A DNA stretch of 64,000 nt from Istiophorus platypterus. Lineage: Eukaryota > Chordata > Actinopteri > Istiophoriformes > Istiophoridae. This document shows, piece after piece, positions 11,901 through 24,500 of the stretch. The notes under the pieces were generated by a model. That model had not been told where the DNA came from and made no database searches. It was given only the letters and a program-made list of their open reading frames with translations. The stretch lies in contig CM029111.1 in assembly GCA_016859345.1 (NCBI GenBank), positions 15,078,214 through 15,142,213 on the forward strand. The letters run 5' to 3'. The translations under genes and the position numbers were made by a program. Within the stretch, counting starts at the first letter, position 1; each line of letters opens with the position of its first letter.

Positions 11901-14900
11901 CATGTTGTGTTGTTTTTTCATCTCAGATCAACGCCGCTTCCTTGGGAGCGCAGCCCCAGTTTCTCAGCTCCCTCGCATCCACTCCCATCATCACCAGTGC
12001 CATGTCCAATATGGCTGGCATCACCAGCCAGATCATCACAAATGCCCAGGGACAGGTGGGTGCAGCAAAATGCTGCTGTTGAAACTGCTGCTTGGTTTCT
12101 GTTCTATTCTGTTCGGTTTCTGTTTTGATTTGACACTCTCTGTCTAGTCCATCTGCCCTTGCTCTCTCTATTTTGGACTTTCAAAGGGAAGTTGCCTTAA
12201 ATATGTTGATAAGTTTGAAAAAAAAAAGTACTTGGGTCTGTTGTAGTGTGTCTACGGCCAAAAAAAAAAATTAGACTGCTTGACTTTGACTAAATTGAGA
12301 AAATGAAAAAAGTGAAAGAAAGAGTAATCTACAGACAGTCTGCGCCCCTTAAAAAGTGCCAATTACATTTTTTGCAAGTTTTCATATTGATGCGTACTTG
12401 ATTGGTAATCACACCCTCTTCAAAGATAATCGTCATGATGTGATGATGATGTGTTTCTATTTTGGGGAATAAAGGCTCCAGCCTCCAGTTAACATCAGTC
12501 GGCAGTGCTATTTGAAGTCAGTGGAGCATAAGTCAATTTCTTTAAAAAACGATATGTCCCCTTAAACTCTTCCAGTTCTAAATCTTGCCGTTATTGCAGC
12601 TCATTGCAGTGTGTAGTGCTTCGTATTTAATCTTGAAAGACACCATCTTTATTCCAAGCGAACTGCTAATAGGACAGTCTTATTCCCCAGAAGCAAAAAC
12701 ACATGTTCAATGACCTAAAAGCAAAAGCCAGCACAGAGGGTTACGTTCAATTATTGGTACGTGTTTGTCTGTAATTCAAACAATATCCACAGGTGATAGG
12801 AACCCTCCCGCTGTTGGTGAACCCGGCCTCCCTGGCCGGAGGGGCCACGACTCCCACCCTCCCCCTCCAGGGTCTCCAGGTCCAGACCGTCACCCCACAG
12901 CTGCTTCTCAACACCCAGGGCCAGATCATCGCCGCTGTGGGGAACGGACCTGCCGCAGTGGCCACCTCTGCCGCAGTTCTGCCCAAAGCTGCTGCTCCTC
13001 CGACACTTACCAAGCCCAACACACAGGTAAACATTACTGCATTATTACTGCATATACACTCGAAAGGTGAAACAGACCAAAACACACAAAAAGATCTTTG
13101 AATAGACTTAACTCTTCCTGAAGTTTTTTTTTTTAAATGTTATTACATTTTTTCCATTTGTGTTATTACAGGTTACGTCTAACATCATTATCTATTTGTC
13201 CCCTCCCAGGCTTCGGTAACTACCGTCACTCAGTCACCAGTTGTAATTGCGCCGCAGCCGTCGGTGCTGAAGACCGCCACCACACTCTCCTCCGCGGTTC
13301 CCATCACCTGCGGGGACATAACGAAAGTGGGCCAGCTTGTCAGCAGTATGTACACCTTCTTCTCCCGTCCAGACATAGATCCGTTTTTGTTTTCTTGTGT
13401 GTTTGTTTGTTTGCTTGTTTTTTCAAAGGCAGATATTTTTAACCGGACTCTTCGCAATTGCAGAACCCCAGCAGGTAGTCAGCAGCGAGGAAGGCATCAA
13501 TCTGGAGGAAATTCGAGAGTTCGCCAAGAATTTCAAGATCCGCCGGCTGTCCCTGGGGCTCACTCAGACGCAAGTGGGGCAGGCTCTGACTGCAACCGAG
13601 GGTCCAGCCTACAGCCAGTCTGCCATTTGCAGGTAAATCACTCCCCTGTTCGTGTTGCTTTGAATTAAGAAGTGTATAGAAAAAAAAACCCACCACAAAT
13701 ACATTTATCTTTACAACACTTCAGTGATTCATCAATGACAGGGTATTTACAGTGCATTTGAAATGTGTACACATGGACCTCATTTGCATACACATGTATA
13801 GCTATTCTAATACTGCTGCAGCATGGTTGCAGTTAAGTCAAACGTCTCCTCATCTGCTCCTGTTATGTTGGTTCAGTCTTGCTCAGTGGAGCGGGTATAA
13901 CAAAGTGACATACAATATGTCTGATAATTGAATAAGACCGAAGTAATAAAATCCTAAATGCATCAATGCGCATATGTTCAGGTAACTTCATTCTAACAAT
14001 AAATAATATTTTTATTGCTTTGGCTACCTTCTGCATAAAAATAAGGTTTGTTAGTATAGATTTTAAGAATTCTGATTCATGGTTCCTATTTCCCTAAATC
14101 AACATGATTTTAAATTAATTGTTTGACATTTTGGGATGTATGTTTTTTTACTGTTTGGCAGAGAGTTAGATGCAAAGACCACTCCTAATGTCTGCTTATT
14201 AAATATAAAACAACAGCCAGCAACCATTTATCATAGCTTAGCAGAAAGGCTTGAAATGGGGGGGGGGGCAGCCAGCCTGGCCCTGTCAAGGGGTGAGGAA
14301 AAGAAAAATTTGCTTATCAGCACCTAGTTTTCCATTTTTTGTTTGGATTAAAGGAACAAGAAAAAATGTGTTAATTAGTAAACCTTGGAGGTGCTGATAG
14401 GTGGATTTTGTTCCCTTCACACAGAGCCAAGGCCAGCTCCTTCCCTTGTTTCCAGTCTTTATGCTGAGGTAAGCTAACCCAGTGCCGGCTGTAACTTCAT
14501 ATTTAATGAACAGATATAAGAGCCGTATTGATCCTCTCACCAAATCGCAGCAAAGGAACCAAGCATATTTCCCAAAATGTCAAACTTTTCCTTTAAACCC
14601 ATCAACGTGGATGTGACTAGGGTCATGTAACTATAACAGTCAATAACATTTTCACTGCTTAGGCCCCATTCTACAGAAGAAATATAATATAGTATAAATC
14701 TTAAGAATTCTTCAAATGGTTCATGATGTTAAAGGGGCATTTTAATATGAACAATAGAGATCAATAAAGTCATCATTATATGGAGGTCAGTAAGTAAATT
14801 AGGTAAAAAGATGAATTTTTTTCAGCAGGCTGGTTAGAGCGTGGACTAGTACGCAAAACGTCTAATCTACTTCCCTGCAAACTGGATCCATCAAATTGAG

Positions 14901-15309
14901 AAATGGTGCATGTAGTGTTTGCTCTTGAAACACCACAGATTTGAACTTTCTTTTGCACCACAGGTTCGAAAAGCTGGATATCACCCCCAAGAGTGCCCAG
15001 AAGTTGAAGCCAGTGTTGGAGAAGTGGCTGGCAGAGGCCGAGCACTGGAACCAGAAAGGCCAGCAGAACCTGATGGAGTTTGTCGGCGGGGAACCCTCCA
15101 AAAAACGGAAGCGGCGCACCAGTTTCACGCCGCAGGCGATAGAGGTCCTTAACTCTTACTTCGAGAAGAATGCGCTGCCGACGGGCCAGGAGATCACTGA
15201 GATCGCGAGGGAGCTAAACTATGACCGGGAGGTCGTGCGGGTGTGGTTCTGCAACCGGCGACAGACGCTGAAAAACACGAGCAAGATCAATGTCTTCCAG
15301 GTTCAGTAG
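8915..15309 (+). CDS. pou6f1: POU class 6 homeobox transcription factor 1 (Brn-5)
   Basis: Ten coding exons: 8915-8968, 10007-10202, 10354-10490, 11209-11434, 11533-11801, 11927-12055, 12793-13026, 13210-13345, 13464-13632 and 14964-15309. All introns are GT-AG and phases close to 631 residues (human long form about 611). The N-terminal two thirds (about 1-460) is Gln/Ala/Thr/Pro-rich, with repeated motifs such as ITNAQGQ and LLNTQGQ, typical of glutamine-rich activation regions. The POU-specific domain begins near GINLEEIREFAK (about 471) and spans the last two exons. A basic linker, KKRKRR, leads into the homeodomain (about 563-622), whose recognition helix holds WFCNRR (611-616). The factor binds DNA in the nucleus and is best known from nervous tissue. 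POU6F1 is preferred over POU6F2 from the MSGHETIRVLEVEVDA start region and from synteny with dazap2 and tfcp2. Confidence 0.97.
8996..9036. repeat. CCCTGC minisatellite
   Basis: Four to five tandem CCCTGC units shortly after the first coding-exon donor of pou6f1. It is intronic. Confidence 0.8.
9579..9658 (+). other. pou6f1: Possible cryptic or alternative exon in pou6f1 intron
   Basis: An open stretch is bounded by acceptor-like AGs (9577-9578 or 9598-9599) and a good donor, CAG followed by GTATGC, at 9659. Its end encodes FPAKDNQ, which loosely resembles the end of the first coding exon (LPAKDAPLTVNEQ) and joins the next exon in the same phase. Splicing from the first coding exon into either acceptor would break the frame, so it could serve only with a non-coding upstream exon. 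This is a weak prediction. Confidence 0.2.
13633..14963 (+). other. pou6f1: pou6f1 last intron
   Basis: This intron separates the two halves of the POU-specific domain coding sequence, a boundary shared with vertebrate orthologues. Apart from the inverted-repeat element at 14121-14585 I see no other element or exon in it. Confidence 0.8.
14121..14585. mobile_element. Non-autonomous inverted-repeat element (MITE-like), GTTTGACATTTTGGGA ends
   Basis: The first 16 bases, GTTTGACATTTTGGGA (14121-14136), are exactly repeated in inverted orientation at 14570-14585. Interior pieces (AGAGTTAGATG, CAGCCAGCAACC, AGCTTAGCA, AGGTGCTGATAG) match a repeat family common in percomorph fishes. It encodes no transposase. 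Related copies or fragments in this window are at 42750, 51605 and 63079. It sits in the last intron of pou6f1. Confidence 0.8.
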
Positions 15310-17345
15310 CGACCTCTTTCCTGGAAACCCGAACATTTAATACGACGAGACAGATGTAGACAGTGCTGTAAATACGATTTAAGCTCCATAAAACCTGAGA
15401 GAATATGAACTTTTTGAGAAAATGAAGGAGTCTTCTGTAAGAGTACTTAAAACGACTTATAATTATGTTTTTAAAACTGTATATGTGTACACTAATTCTG
15501 TGTGGTGGGTTCTAAGTCAAACTGCATGGTCCGTTCATCATATACAGTGATAATAACATGTCATATTTAAAAAAACAAAACAAAACAAACATTTGATGAA
15601 CTTTTATACAAGTGGTTTTATATGTGACCCCTCCTGCGTTGTTCAAATTGGTCAAGCATTAAGAAACATTGACTTTAATCACTCTGGCACGATTGACTGA
15701 TGTCGTGCTGATATTTGAATAACAACGTGCTTTTTCAGAACTTCTGCTCCTCATTAACTTTATATCCGTGTGGTATTTGCACTGCATGAGCCGCTCTGCA
15801 AACATAAATGAGATCCCGAGGAGCTTCAGTTCGACTGTAGGCCGCAGAGAGTCAATGACCTATAATGTTGTTTTCTCCAGGATTTGTCGTCCAGGGACTG
15901 TCAAAAAATCACTTTGCCCTTTACGGACTCCTGAACCCCGCAACTAGTGTTTTTTGGGGACAATCATCATTTTGATATTTGTTATATTTGAGAGTCACAA
16001 AGACGAGTTTGAAATTTCCTCCTTGAATGACTTTGATGATTTTATTCCGCAGTATGAGATGGGTGTTCGTAGAGAAAGATTTTTCTGACGCTCCCTGGAC
16101 AACACATCAAAATAAAGCGGTAGCTTAGGCTATGGCTCGCGATACCAGCCCATTTTATTTTTTTCTAAAGGTTGTTTTTATTTGTGAATTTGCTGATTGT
16201 GGAAATACATATGCTCTATGTGTGGGTGATACATTTGTGAGTGAATTCACCACTGTCTGTCCTCTTTGTGTTTCCTCTGTTCACTGTTGTGACTCTTCCC
16301 TTGATGGCCTGGCAGTGCTTCTCGGACATTTCTCTGAGTATATTTCCAAAAATATAATGGAGTTTAATTGGCCTATTATGATGTCAATTTGAAAAAGTCT
16401 CACACTGCCTGGAAACAGTAGTGCCAGATATTATTTTTTGTCTTAGATACTGTTAAGAAGCCTAATTTCAATCAAATTAATTAACTGAATTTTTAAAGAA
16501 GAGTAAGAAGACAAAGGAGCCAGGAAATGAGTTTTTGTGGTTTTAATGGGTTATGACATTCAATCTGAATGCGTTACAAGTGTGTTTGCATGTGCGAAGT
16601 GGAGTAATTATATTTAGGAATGATACAGTGGCGGTTTTCTTTATCTTTGCCAATTCCTCGAGAATTCTTTGCACTTTAGTGACAGCTGGGAAAGTTGAAG
16701 TGTTACAAATGGTTTATGTACAGTGCAAGGTTTTGGTTATGTTTGTCAAAGAATTTAATTTTCATGTTTTTAGAATTTTAAAAGTGAACAGAGAGAAGCT
16801 TTGCTTGGCAAAATGTAGCAGTACTGGCAAAATTGCAATCATCAGCTTGATAAGCAACATCTACCAGTAAGATTAATGTACTTATTATGCAGATAAAATG
16901 TAAAATAATGCAGATTAAATATAAAAGCTAATACGCATTAATTACATCTTTAAAAGATTTTCTTTGAGTTTGTGAATGATATGTTGAATGGTGCAGTTTA
17001 TGTTCCACCTCATATATGCCTTTTGAATATCAGTAGGCTTATATGGCAGTGGACATACAGTATGCCTTACCATAAAAATGATATTACAAAAGTTTTGCTT
17101 TTAACATGTGTTTTACCTTCATGTTCGATATGGGAAGACAATATATATAATATTGTTTATTATACTAAGATATCAATAGAGAAAAAGAAGATCTAAATCA
17201 GTATAAGATATCAGTTTCTAATATTCTGACTCTGCAGAGCACACAAAAACTTCAGGTCTTAGTGAAACAAGGGAAAAACTAATGTTGAATGCTTTTTGTC
17301 ATTTTCTGTCAAAATCAAATAAACCCTGTCTTTATTAATCACTTC
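15310..17345 (+). other. pou6f1: pou6f1 3' untranslated region
   Basis: AT-rich, with no conserved reading frame. There is an AATAAA at 16111-16116 (possible proximal site) and another at 17318-17323 followed by a T/G-rich stretch (likely distal site). Several open frames inside are by-products of AT-rich sequence. The distal end leaves only about 0.4-0.6 kb before the tfcp2 promoter. Confidence 0.6.
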
Positions 17346-17639
17346 TTATTGTCGTGTTGATATAGTTTGAGTTTTTTTTGCGTAGTTTATAGTGACCAAC
17401 AGCTTGGACAAAAACATGGGACCTTTTTGCAAATAAAATATACCTTTTAATCACGCCTGGATTAACCTCTTGCCAACCTGCTATTGACCCCCGATGTACA
17501 TGACAGTTTCATTATTAATAGTAATTACATTGAAACATCACAGTGAAAAAAATCAATATACTGAAATTGCTTTTTTGTCTGACCAGCAGTTAAAAACCCA
17601 AAAAAGTTGAGTTTACTATCAAGGAAAAGAGAAAAACGG

Positions 17640-18531
17640 GTAAGCCGACCTCATGCGTTAGCGGCCATCAACGGTAGGTGGCGGTGATGAGTTCCAAGGT
17701 TCGTTCGCTCGTAACAACAACAACAACACGACGAAGAAGATAAACCGGAAATTACGTCATCTCCTTTTTCCTGACGGAGCTAGATAAACAAAACAAAAGC
17801 AAGACATTACATTACATATATTTAGGGACCTGGGATAATTTTCGATGCAGTTCTGTTTATAGATATGTCTTCCAGTTATAAATCATGCCCGTGATTCCCC
17901 GATAACGGAGGTTGATAAGGGTTAGCATCCTACTGGATAAGTTCGCCCGGGGGCTAGGTCGCTAGCTAAGTGTTTAGCTTGACATGTTTATTTTAGAGCT
18001 GGGTCGAAGGAGCGCGACATGATGGCACGAAACTGTGGCGGTGTTAGCAAGTAGCCACGCTTGTTTTCACTTGAAGGTAAGCTCGGTGTCTTTAGTTGGA
18101 TTACGTTAGTGAATTAAAAAAAAAATAGTAAACTCTAAAAAATATTGCAGCTTATCAGACAAGTTATTTAGATCTCAGCAAGTTTTGCGGTCGCGTTAAA
18201 CGTGAGTGTACACTCACCGTTAACTCACCGTTAACCTCGGAGCCTCTGCGCTGCTCCGTGATAACCTGTTACTGCCAATTACACGCTCTGTTAATTTGAT
18301 CCCTCTGCCTTGTTTTTTTTTTCTCTTTCTTGTGGGAACTTTCCTTGATCTAACGTTCAGATTTCGTCCATATTTCAACGGGATTTTGCTGTCGGAGCCC
18401 TGCTCGACCACAATAAACTTCTTATTTCACTTTCTCCACTAAGGATCGGAAGGTTGTGGGACGCAGGTATAAAACTTGGCTTAAGTTTTAACCAGAACTT
18501 CACTCCGTAAGATCCACACATCGCCACCACC
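17640..18531 (+). promoter_or_regulatory. tfcp2: tfcp2 promoter, non-coding exon and upstream ORF
   Basis: An ETS site and CRE-like site lie back to back in ACCGGAAATTACGTCAT (17744-17760). A likely non-coding first exon ends before the donor GTAAGC at about 18077. It contains an 11-codon upstream ORF, 18019-18054, with two ATGs in tandem and a stop before the donor. The coding exon begins somewhere after about 18470; the ATG at 18532 has a strong Kozak context (CCACCATGG). No TATA box is visible. Motifs are seen directly; promoter function is inferred. Confidence 0.5.
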
Positions 18532-21500
18532 ATGGCATGGGCTCTGAAGTTGCCTCTTACGGATGAAGTGATCGAGTCCGGACTGGTCCAGGACTTTGAT
18601 GCCAGTCTGTCGGGCATTGGCCAGGAGCTCGGTGCTGGGGCGTACAGCATGAGGTACAGTATGAGCTTTGGGGGGTTGAGTCTTTTATCTCATGTTTTAT
18701 GATATCGTTGCTACCTAAATATGTTATCTGATTTGTGACTTTATTGTATGTACCATATGTGCCGTGTTTTATTTGAGAACTCAATTTTTGATATAAACAG
18801 TGACAGTAAATGAACTGTCAAAGGGGATGCCTCCTTCAGTTGTCAATGTCTAAAGTTAGTGAAACTTTATCACCTGCTTGAGCTTGAATATCAGTAGCCT
18901 GTTTTCACTTGTCACACAGCTTTCAACAGTGTGATTTTTATCAGAGCTTCGACAGTTTGTTTGGTTAACCGAATAGTTGATTGACAGAAAACTGAAAACT
19001 ATTTTGATATGTCATTAGTTGTGTAAGTAATTTTTAGAACAAAAAAATGCCAAATTAAAATTATTTTCAGTTGCTCAGATTTCGAAATGTATTGCTTTTC
19101 GGTCTTAATAGTGTAGAAAAGGTAATATATTTGGTTTTGGACTGTTTTGTCAGACAAAACAAAGCATTTGATGACATTACCTTGATCTTTATGAAACTGT
19201 AACGGGCATTTTTTAAAACTGTTTTCTGTTTATTTATAGACCAAACAACTCATCAATTAATTGAAAAATAAATGGAAAATTAATCAATAGTAACATTAAT
19301 GGTTAGTTTAAGCCCCAGATTTTATGACTAATCGTAATTTGTAGTTTGTTTCCCATGTTCTTTATTTTCAGACAGTTGTTTGCTAAATCTAACTGTAAAT
19401 CCAATTGTGTAACGAGTTGGGGATTTTAAATGAGGGTGTTTGGAATTTAAAAAAATACTTTACTGTACAAATCAGCTGTTAATGTGCAGTGTTTCAAACT
19501 TTCTCTCATCTTGGCATTGTGTCCACACCAGTGTGCAGTTTGAGCAAAGATATCTCTCTACACTTCGAATTTTTGCTTGTTTGCAAGTCCTGTACTGAAA
19601 GAGAGCAGGAGGGCAAATTACTCACCACATGCTTAGAGAATTGCAAAGCAGTTAATTGCTTGGCAACAATAATATGAAGAGTATTCTTCATACTCTTTGA
19701 TAAAATCTGATTTGAGAACTAGACTTTCCTATCACCATGTAGCAAAGCCCCGAATCAATGAGCATTATTATCTGCACACAGTTTTGTCGTATTTCATTTG
19801 TGGTGAGGTCTTATTCAAGAGTTTAAAGTCCAGATAGATATTTACGATGTTTCTGCTCAGTTTTTCATGAGGGAAATGATGTGAAATCCATTTAAGTTTT
19901 CCTTACTCAAGCACTCTGCTCCTCTGGAGAATGATCACTCCCCTTAGTGCCCGTCTCTGGCTGGTTAAATGGTCTGTTATATGATATTGTACGAGCTGCA
20001 AAGTGCCGTCTTGTTCCCCCGAAATTCTTTTGTTGAGAGGAGCAATGCAATACTGACTGGATACCTAGGTATTTAGTGATGTTGCCCAAACTACCTCCAT
20101 TATAGTTAATGAACTGCAAAGCTGGCGAACACAATAACCTGGCATTCAGCCTCAAGTGTTGTCTGGTGATGGTAGGGAGTGCTCGACCCGCCTTATGATT
20201 TAACATTATTTTTCATCATTAGGTTTAATATAATCAGATTTAACAGCTAATATTAATATTTATTTTCTGTGGGCCTATTTTATGAAAAGGTAATAATGAA
20301 TATATATCTCATTGTGAGGTATTCAGGTGTAGACAGCTTACTGACAGTATTGTCCCTTTTTGCCTCCATCCTCCAGTGATGTACTCGCCCTCCCCATCTT
20401 CAAGCAGGAGGAGTCCAACCTGCCTCCGGACACTGAGAACAAGATCCTACCCTTCCAGTATGTTCTGTGTGCAGCTACCTCGCCAGCCGTTAAACTGCAT
20501 GATGAAACACTCACCTACCTCAACCAAGGTCAGCGTCGGGATCCCGGGTCCCACTTTGCGTTAATTTATTGAGTCAGAAGCTACTGAAAGCCAAATGCAT
20601 TTGACTTTGACCAATAAATTCTAGTTTTTTTTTTCTATCACCTGGATGACTTTAAAATCTTCATAGAGAAATTTAATAGCAGGAATTAGATCAATTTGGA
20701 AATATATTGCAGTTTGGTCTGCAAGGGTATGTTTTTGATGAACTAGCAAAGATAGTGATACATTCTTTTTCTGGTAGTTCAGCCTGTTGTCAGTTTATAT
20801 CCGTTTTACATTGAGAAGGTGAAAGGCATTCTCCTTTGTTACACAGATATTGTGCTCTATCATGATTATCTGGCAGCATATGCGGTATCACGGGATTGGC
20901 TTTATGGTGATGCCATCGTTTCTGTGGGCAATACACTTTATCTTGATACTGTTGTTGTGTGAGTTATTCTGTGACTTCTCCCATGGTAATAAACAAGCAA
21001 ACAAAGATAAGCCAATTTTGATTAATGTGACTGTAAAAGTTAGATATTAACTGTGAATGTTTAGTGTCTTGTGAGAGCCTGGTAAGAACTGGGAATCCAT
21101 TGATTCACTATGTTGACTTGTTGTTACAGGGCAGTCGTATGAAATTAGAATGCTTGACAATCGGAAGATTGGGGAACTTCCGGAAATCACTGGGAAAATG
21201 GTGAAGGTAAGATTCCGGCATGCAGGGCTGACACATGTACTGATCGGATATATTTGCGCAGGTCAGTGTCTTCCAGGCGAAAAAAAGTATAGAGGTGCTT
21301 GAGAAGCATGTACATCTCCCCGGAATCCTTTTGTAAAACCGAATTCATCTGAATTTCAGAGTATTATTCGTGTGGTGTTCCATGACCGACGACTTCAATA
21401 CACAGAGCACCAGCAGCTGGAAGGCTGGCGCTGGAACCGGCCCGGGGATCGCATCCTTGACCTGGGTGAGCACTGAACAAAAAAAACTTGCTGTTCTACT

Positions 21501-24500
21501 GGGAGGCTCCGGACAGTTCTGGTTCTTCTCTCTTATATTGGATTTGTGTGGAGATAATGTTGCTGTGCAGCCTTGTATGTATAGGAACTGATTGAGATTT
21601 TTTTGAAAATAAAATCAATATGGGGTATTGACTTTTCAACTAAACATCATGCAGGAAATGGTGGTGGTGGTGGTGATGATATTTTGGAGAAGATGGTGTT
21701 CATTAAGAGCTCTATTGATAACAGCCTGTTTTGCATTGATCCATTGCAGATATCCCCATGTCAGTCGGCATAATCGACCCCAGGGCTAACCCTACTCAGC
21801 TTAACACTGTGGAGTTCCTTTGGGACCCATCAAAAAGAACCTCAGTTTTTATCCAGGTAGCATGACGAACAACATTGTTGTTTCCCTGACCCGCTTTAAT
21901 TCATGAAAAGCAATGGCAGTAATCTCAGGCAATTTACAGCACTTTTGCAGTCTAGCACTAAGCTTCTTAATAATGAGTGTACTTATCTATTCTGTTTGGC
22001 AAAATGGCAAGAAAACTGAATGTTATTCTGCAGGCAGTAATTACTAATACAAGAGTTTTGCAAAGATGCGTATGTTTATTGATCCCACAGATGTACGTTT
22101 TATTTTATGCCATCGTTCCCATATAGATTTCAATTTCATATTCCTTTTTATTTTTTTAGGTTCACTGTATCAGCACAGAATTCACCATGCGGAAGCACGG
22201 AGGGGAGAAAGGTGTGCCTTTCCGTATCCAGATCGACACGTTTAAAGAGAATGAGAATGGAGAGTACACAGAACACCTCCACTCCGCCTCCTGCCAGGTC
22301 AAAGTCTTCAAGGTGAAAAAAAGAAAGAAAAAGGAAAAAAAAAAAAAACAAAACTTAATGTACTGAAATGCAAAAATTTGTTGTTTTGATAGCTGGTAGT
22401 GTTCATTACCATTAATGAGACCCCACACATTTCAGCCCAAAGGTGCAGACAGAAAGCAGAAGACAGATCGGGAGAAGATGGAGAAGAGGGCACCGCAGGA
22501 AAAGGAAAAGTACCAGCCATCCTATGAAACCACAATCCTGACAGAGGTGAGAATTATACTGAAAGAGACAAATCAGTGATATGATGAAGAAAAGGGTCAT
22601 CAAAGTGAAATGAAAATGAAATGTTGCAACAAAAAAGGCTAATGAAGTGAGGAACATATTATTTCCAAAAATTGGAAAATTGGGAAAAGAAACAAAATTG
22701 TTGTGTGTTGACACCGATTCCAACTAGAGCTGCAACTATTTTCATCATCAATTCATTGTCAGTTTTTCAAACTGATTTTTTTAGTCTGGGAAATGTCAAA
22801 AAAATTGTGCAAAAAATGCTCTTTATAGTTCCCTGAGGCCCAAGTTGATGTCTTCAAATTCCTTGTTTTCTCTGAGCAGCTGTTTAAAACCAGATATCTT
22901 CATTTTACAGGGAAACAAAACAGAGAAAAGCTACAAATCCTCACATAGTAGAAGCTGTAGAGGGAGTTTCGCATTTTTTTCTTGAGAAACAATAAATTAA
23001 AAAAATTCCACTATCAAAATAGTTGCCGGTTAACATTCCGTCTATCGCCTGGTTGATGAATCAGCTGATCATTTTAGCTCAAATTCCAACTAATGATGTA
23101 AAACTAGGGAATAGAGTAGTGGATGGAACACAAACAAACTAATGCACAAACTGCGTGAAAATGTAAGGAGAAGCTGCAATTTATAAATGGTCGCAGCAGA
23201 AATGTGTTTCTGAGATTATTTCAGTGCCACAATGACAAAAGTGTTTGGTCTTTTGCAGTGTTCTCCCTGGCCCGAGGTCACATATGTCAACAATTCCCCC
23301 TCACCTGGCTTCAACAGCACACACAACAGCTTCCCAGTTGCGGAAGGGTATGACTTTTTTTTTTTTCAGTTTCTACCGGTGCTTCTTGATTAACGCTGCT
23401 TCCTTCTTGAATTTATTTTACTGTAAAATATAGTGGCTGTGTGTGATTAGTGAGGAAAATACAGGATGTTTAAATTTTTTTTTAAATGTAGATGATCTTG
23501 GATTATAACAGGGTTACATGTTCATCCTTTTTAGGAACGGATCTCCAAACCACCAGCCGGAGCCTGTGGTTCAGGTAGCAGATGTAAGTGCGAGTACATT
23601 TGCATCCTTCCGGATTTATAGTATTGCCTGACTGCCTCAGTGAACCACCGCATATTAATATTCACAAATGCAAAGCCGACATCTAGCTGTCAAACGTCTG
23701 CCTCCCGGTAGATTCACCAACGCACTTTGAAAACATAAATTAAACAGAAATCAGCGCAACCTGTGTCATGGTGTGAATAAAAGCATTTGATAACCATGAA
23801 TCACAAACCCAAGGTCACGACACCAAAATGCTTTTCTGTTCATTACAAGGAACAAGCCAGTGACTCAGTGCTTCTATTATTTAACCCTAAAACATGATGT
23901 CAGAATATTTAATTCAGTACACGCTGCATATTTAAGTAACTGACTAGATGATATGTTATGCTCAGTCACATACAGCCCTTGAGAAATGGAAGTTAGGGGG
24001 AAAGTAATTCAAGAAGAATTAATAAAAACGACTAAATCTCTCTGCACATTCAGTTCAACATCAGTCAAACCCAATAATAAATTAACTCTAAAAAAATAGG
24101 TTGAAAAAGGTTAAATAGGTAATTTCGGGCTAATTTATGTTTAGAGCACAATTGCTGCGCCACCAAATTGAGGAATTGAATAAATGCCATTTTAAATTTC
24201 TGTCTTCAAAATAGATTTGGGGAAATTGTTTGTTATTTCCATTTGCGAAGAGCACATGGGTTGTTATTTTTAACTGGTGGGAGGTAGCCGTGCACTTCAC
24301 GTGTCTGGTCTGCTGGAAATTACAAGAAGAAAAAAAAATCCAAACATCACCGACGGGGTCTATTCCTTGGCATGTTTCTGGCAAGTGAAATTGCCTCAGA
24401 TGTTTGACACATTTGTAACAAATTTCTATGGGCTTTTCGAAATTTTCAGACATCGTGGATAAAAACGGCTCATGCAACTTGTAGAATTTGTATTTGTTTA

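Noticed and set aside
19907..20206. 99-codon minus-strand frame in a tfcp2 intron
   Set aside because: It reads somewhat like protein but matches nothing I know; it could be a decayed repeat, so it is not called as a gene.
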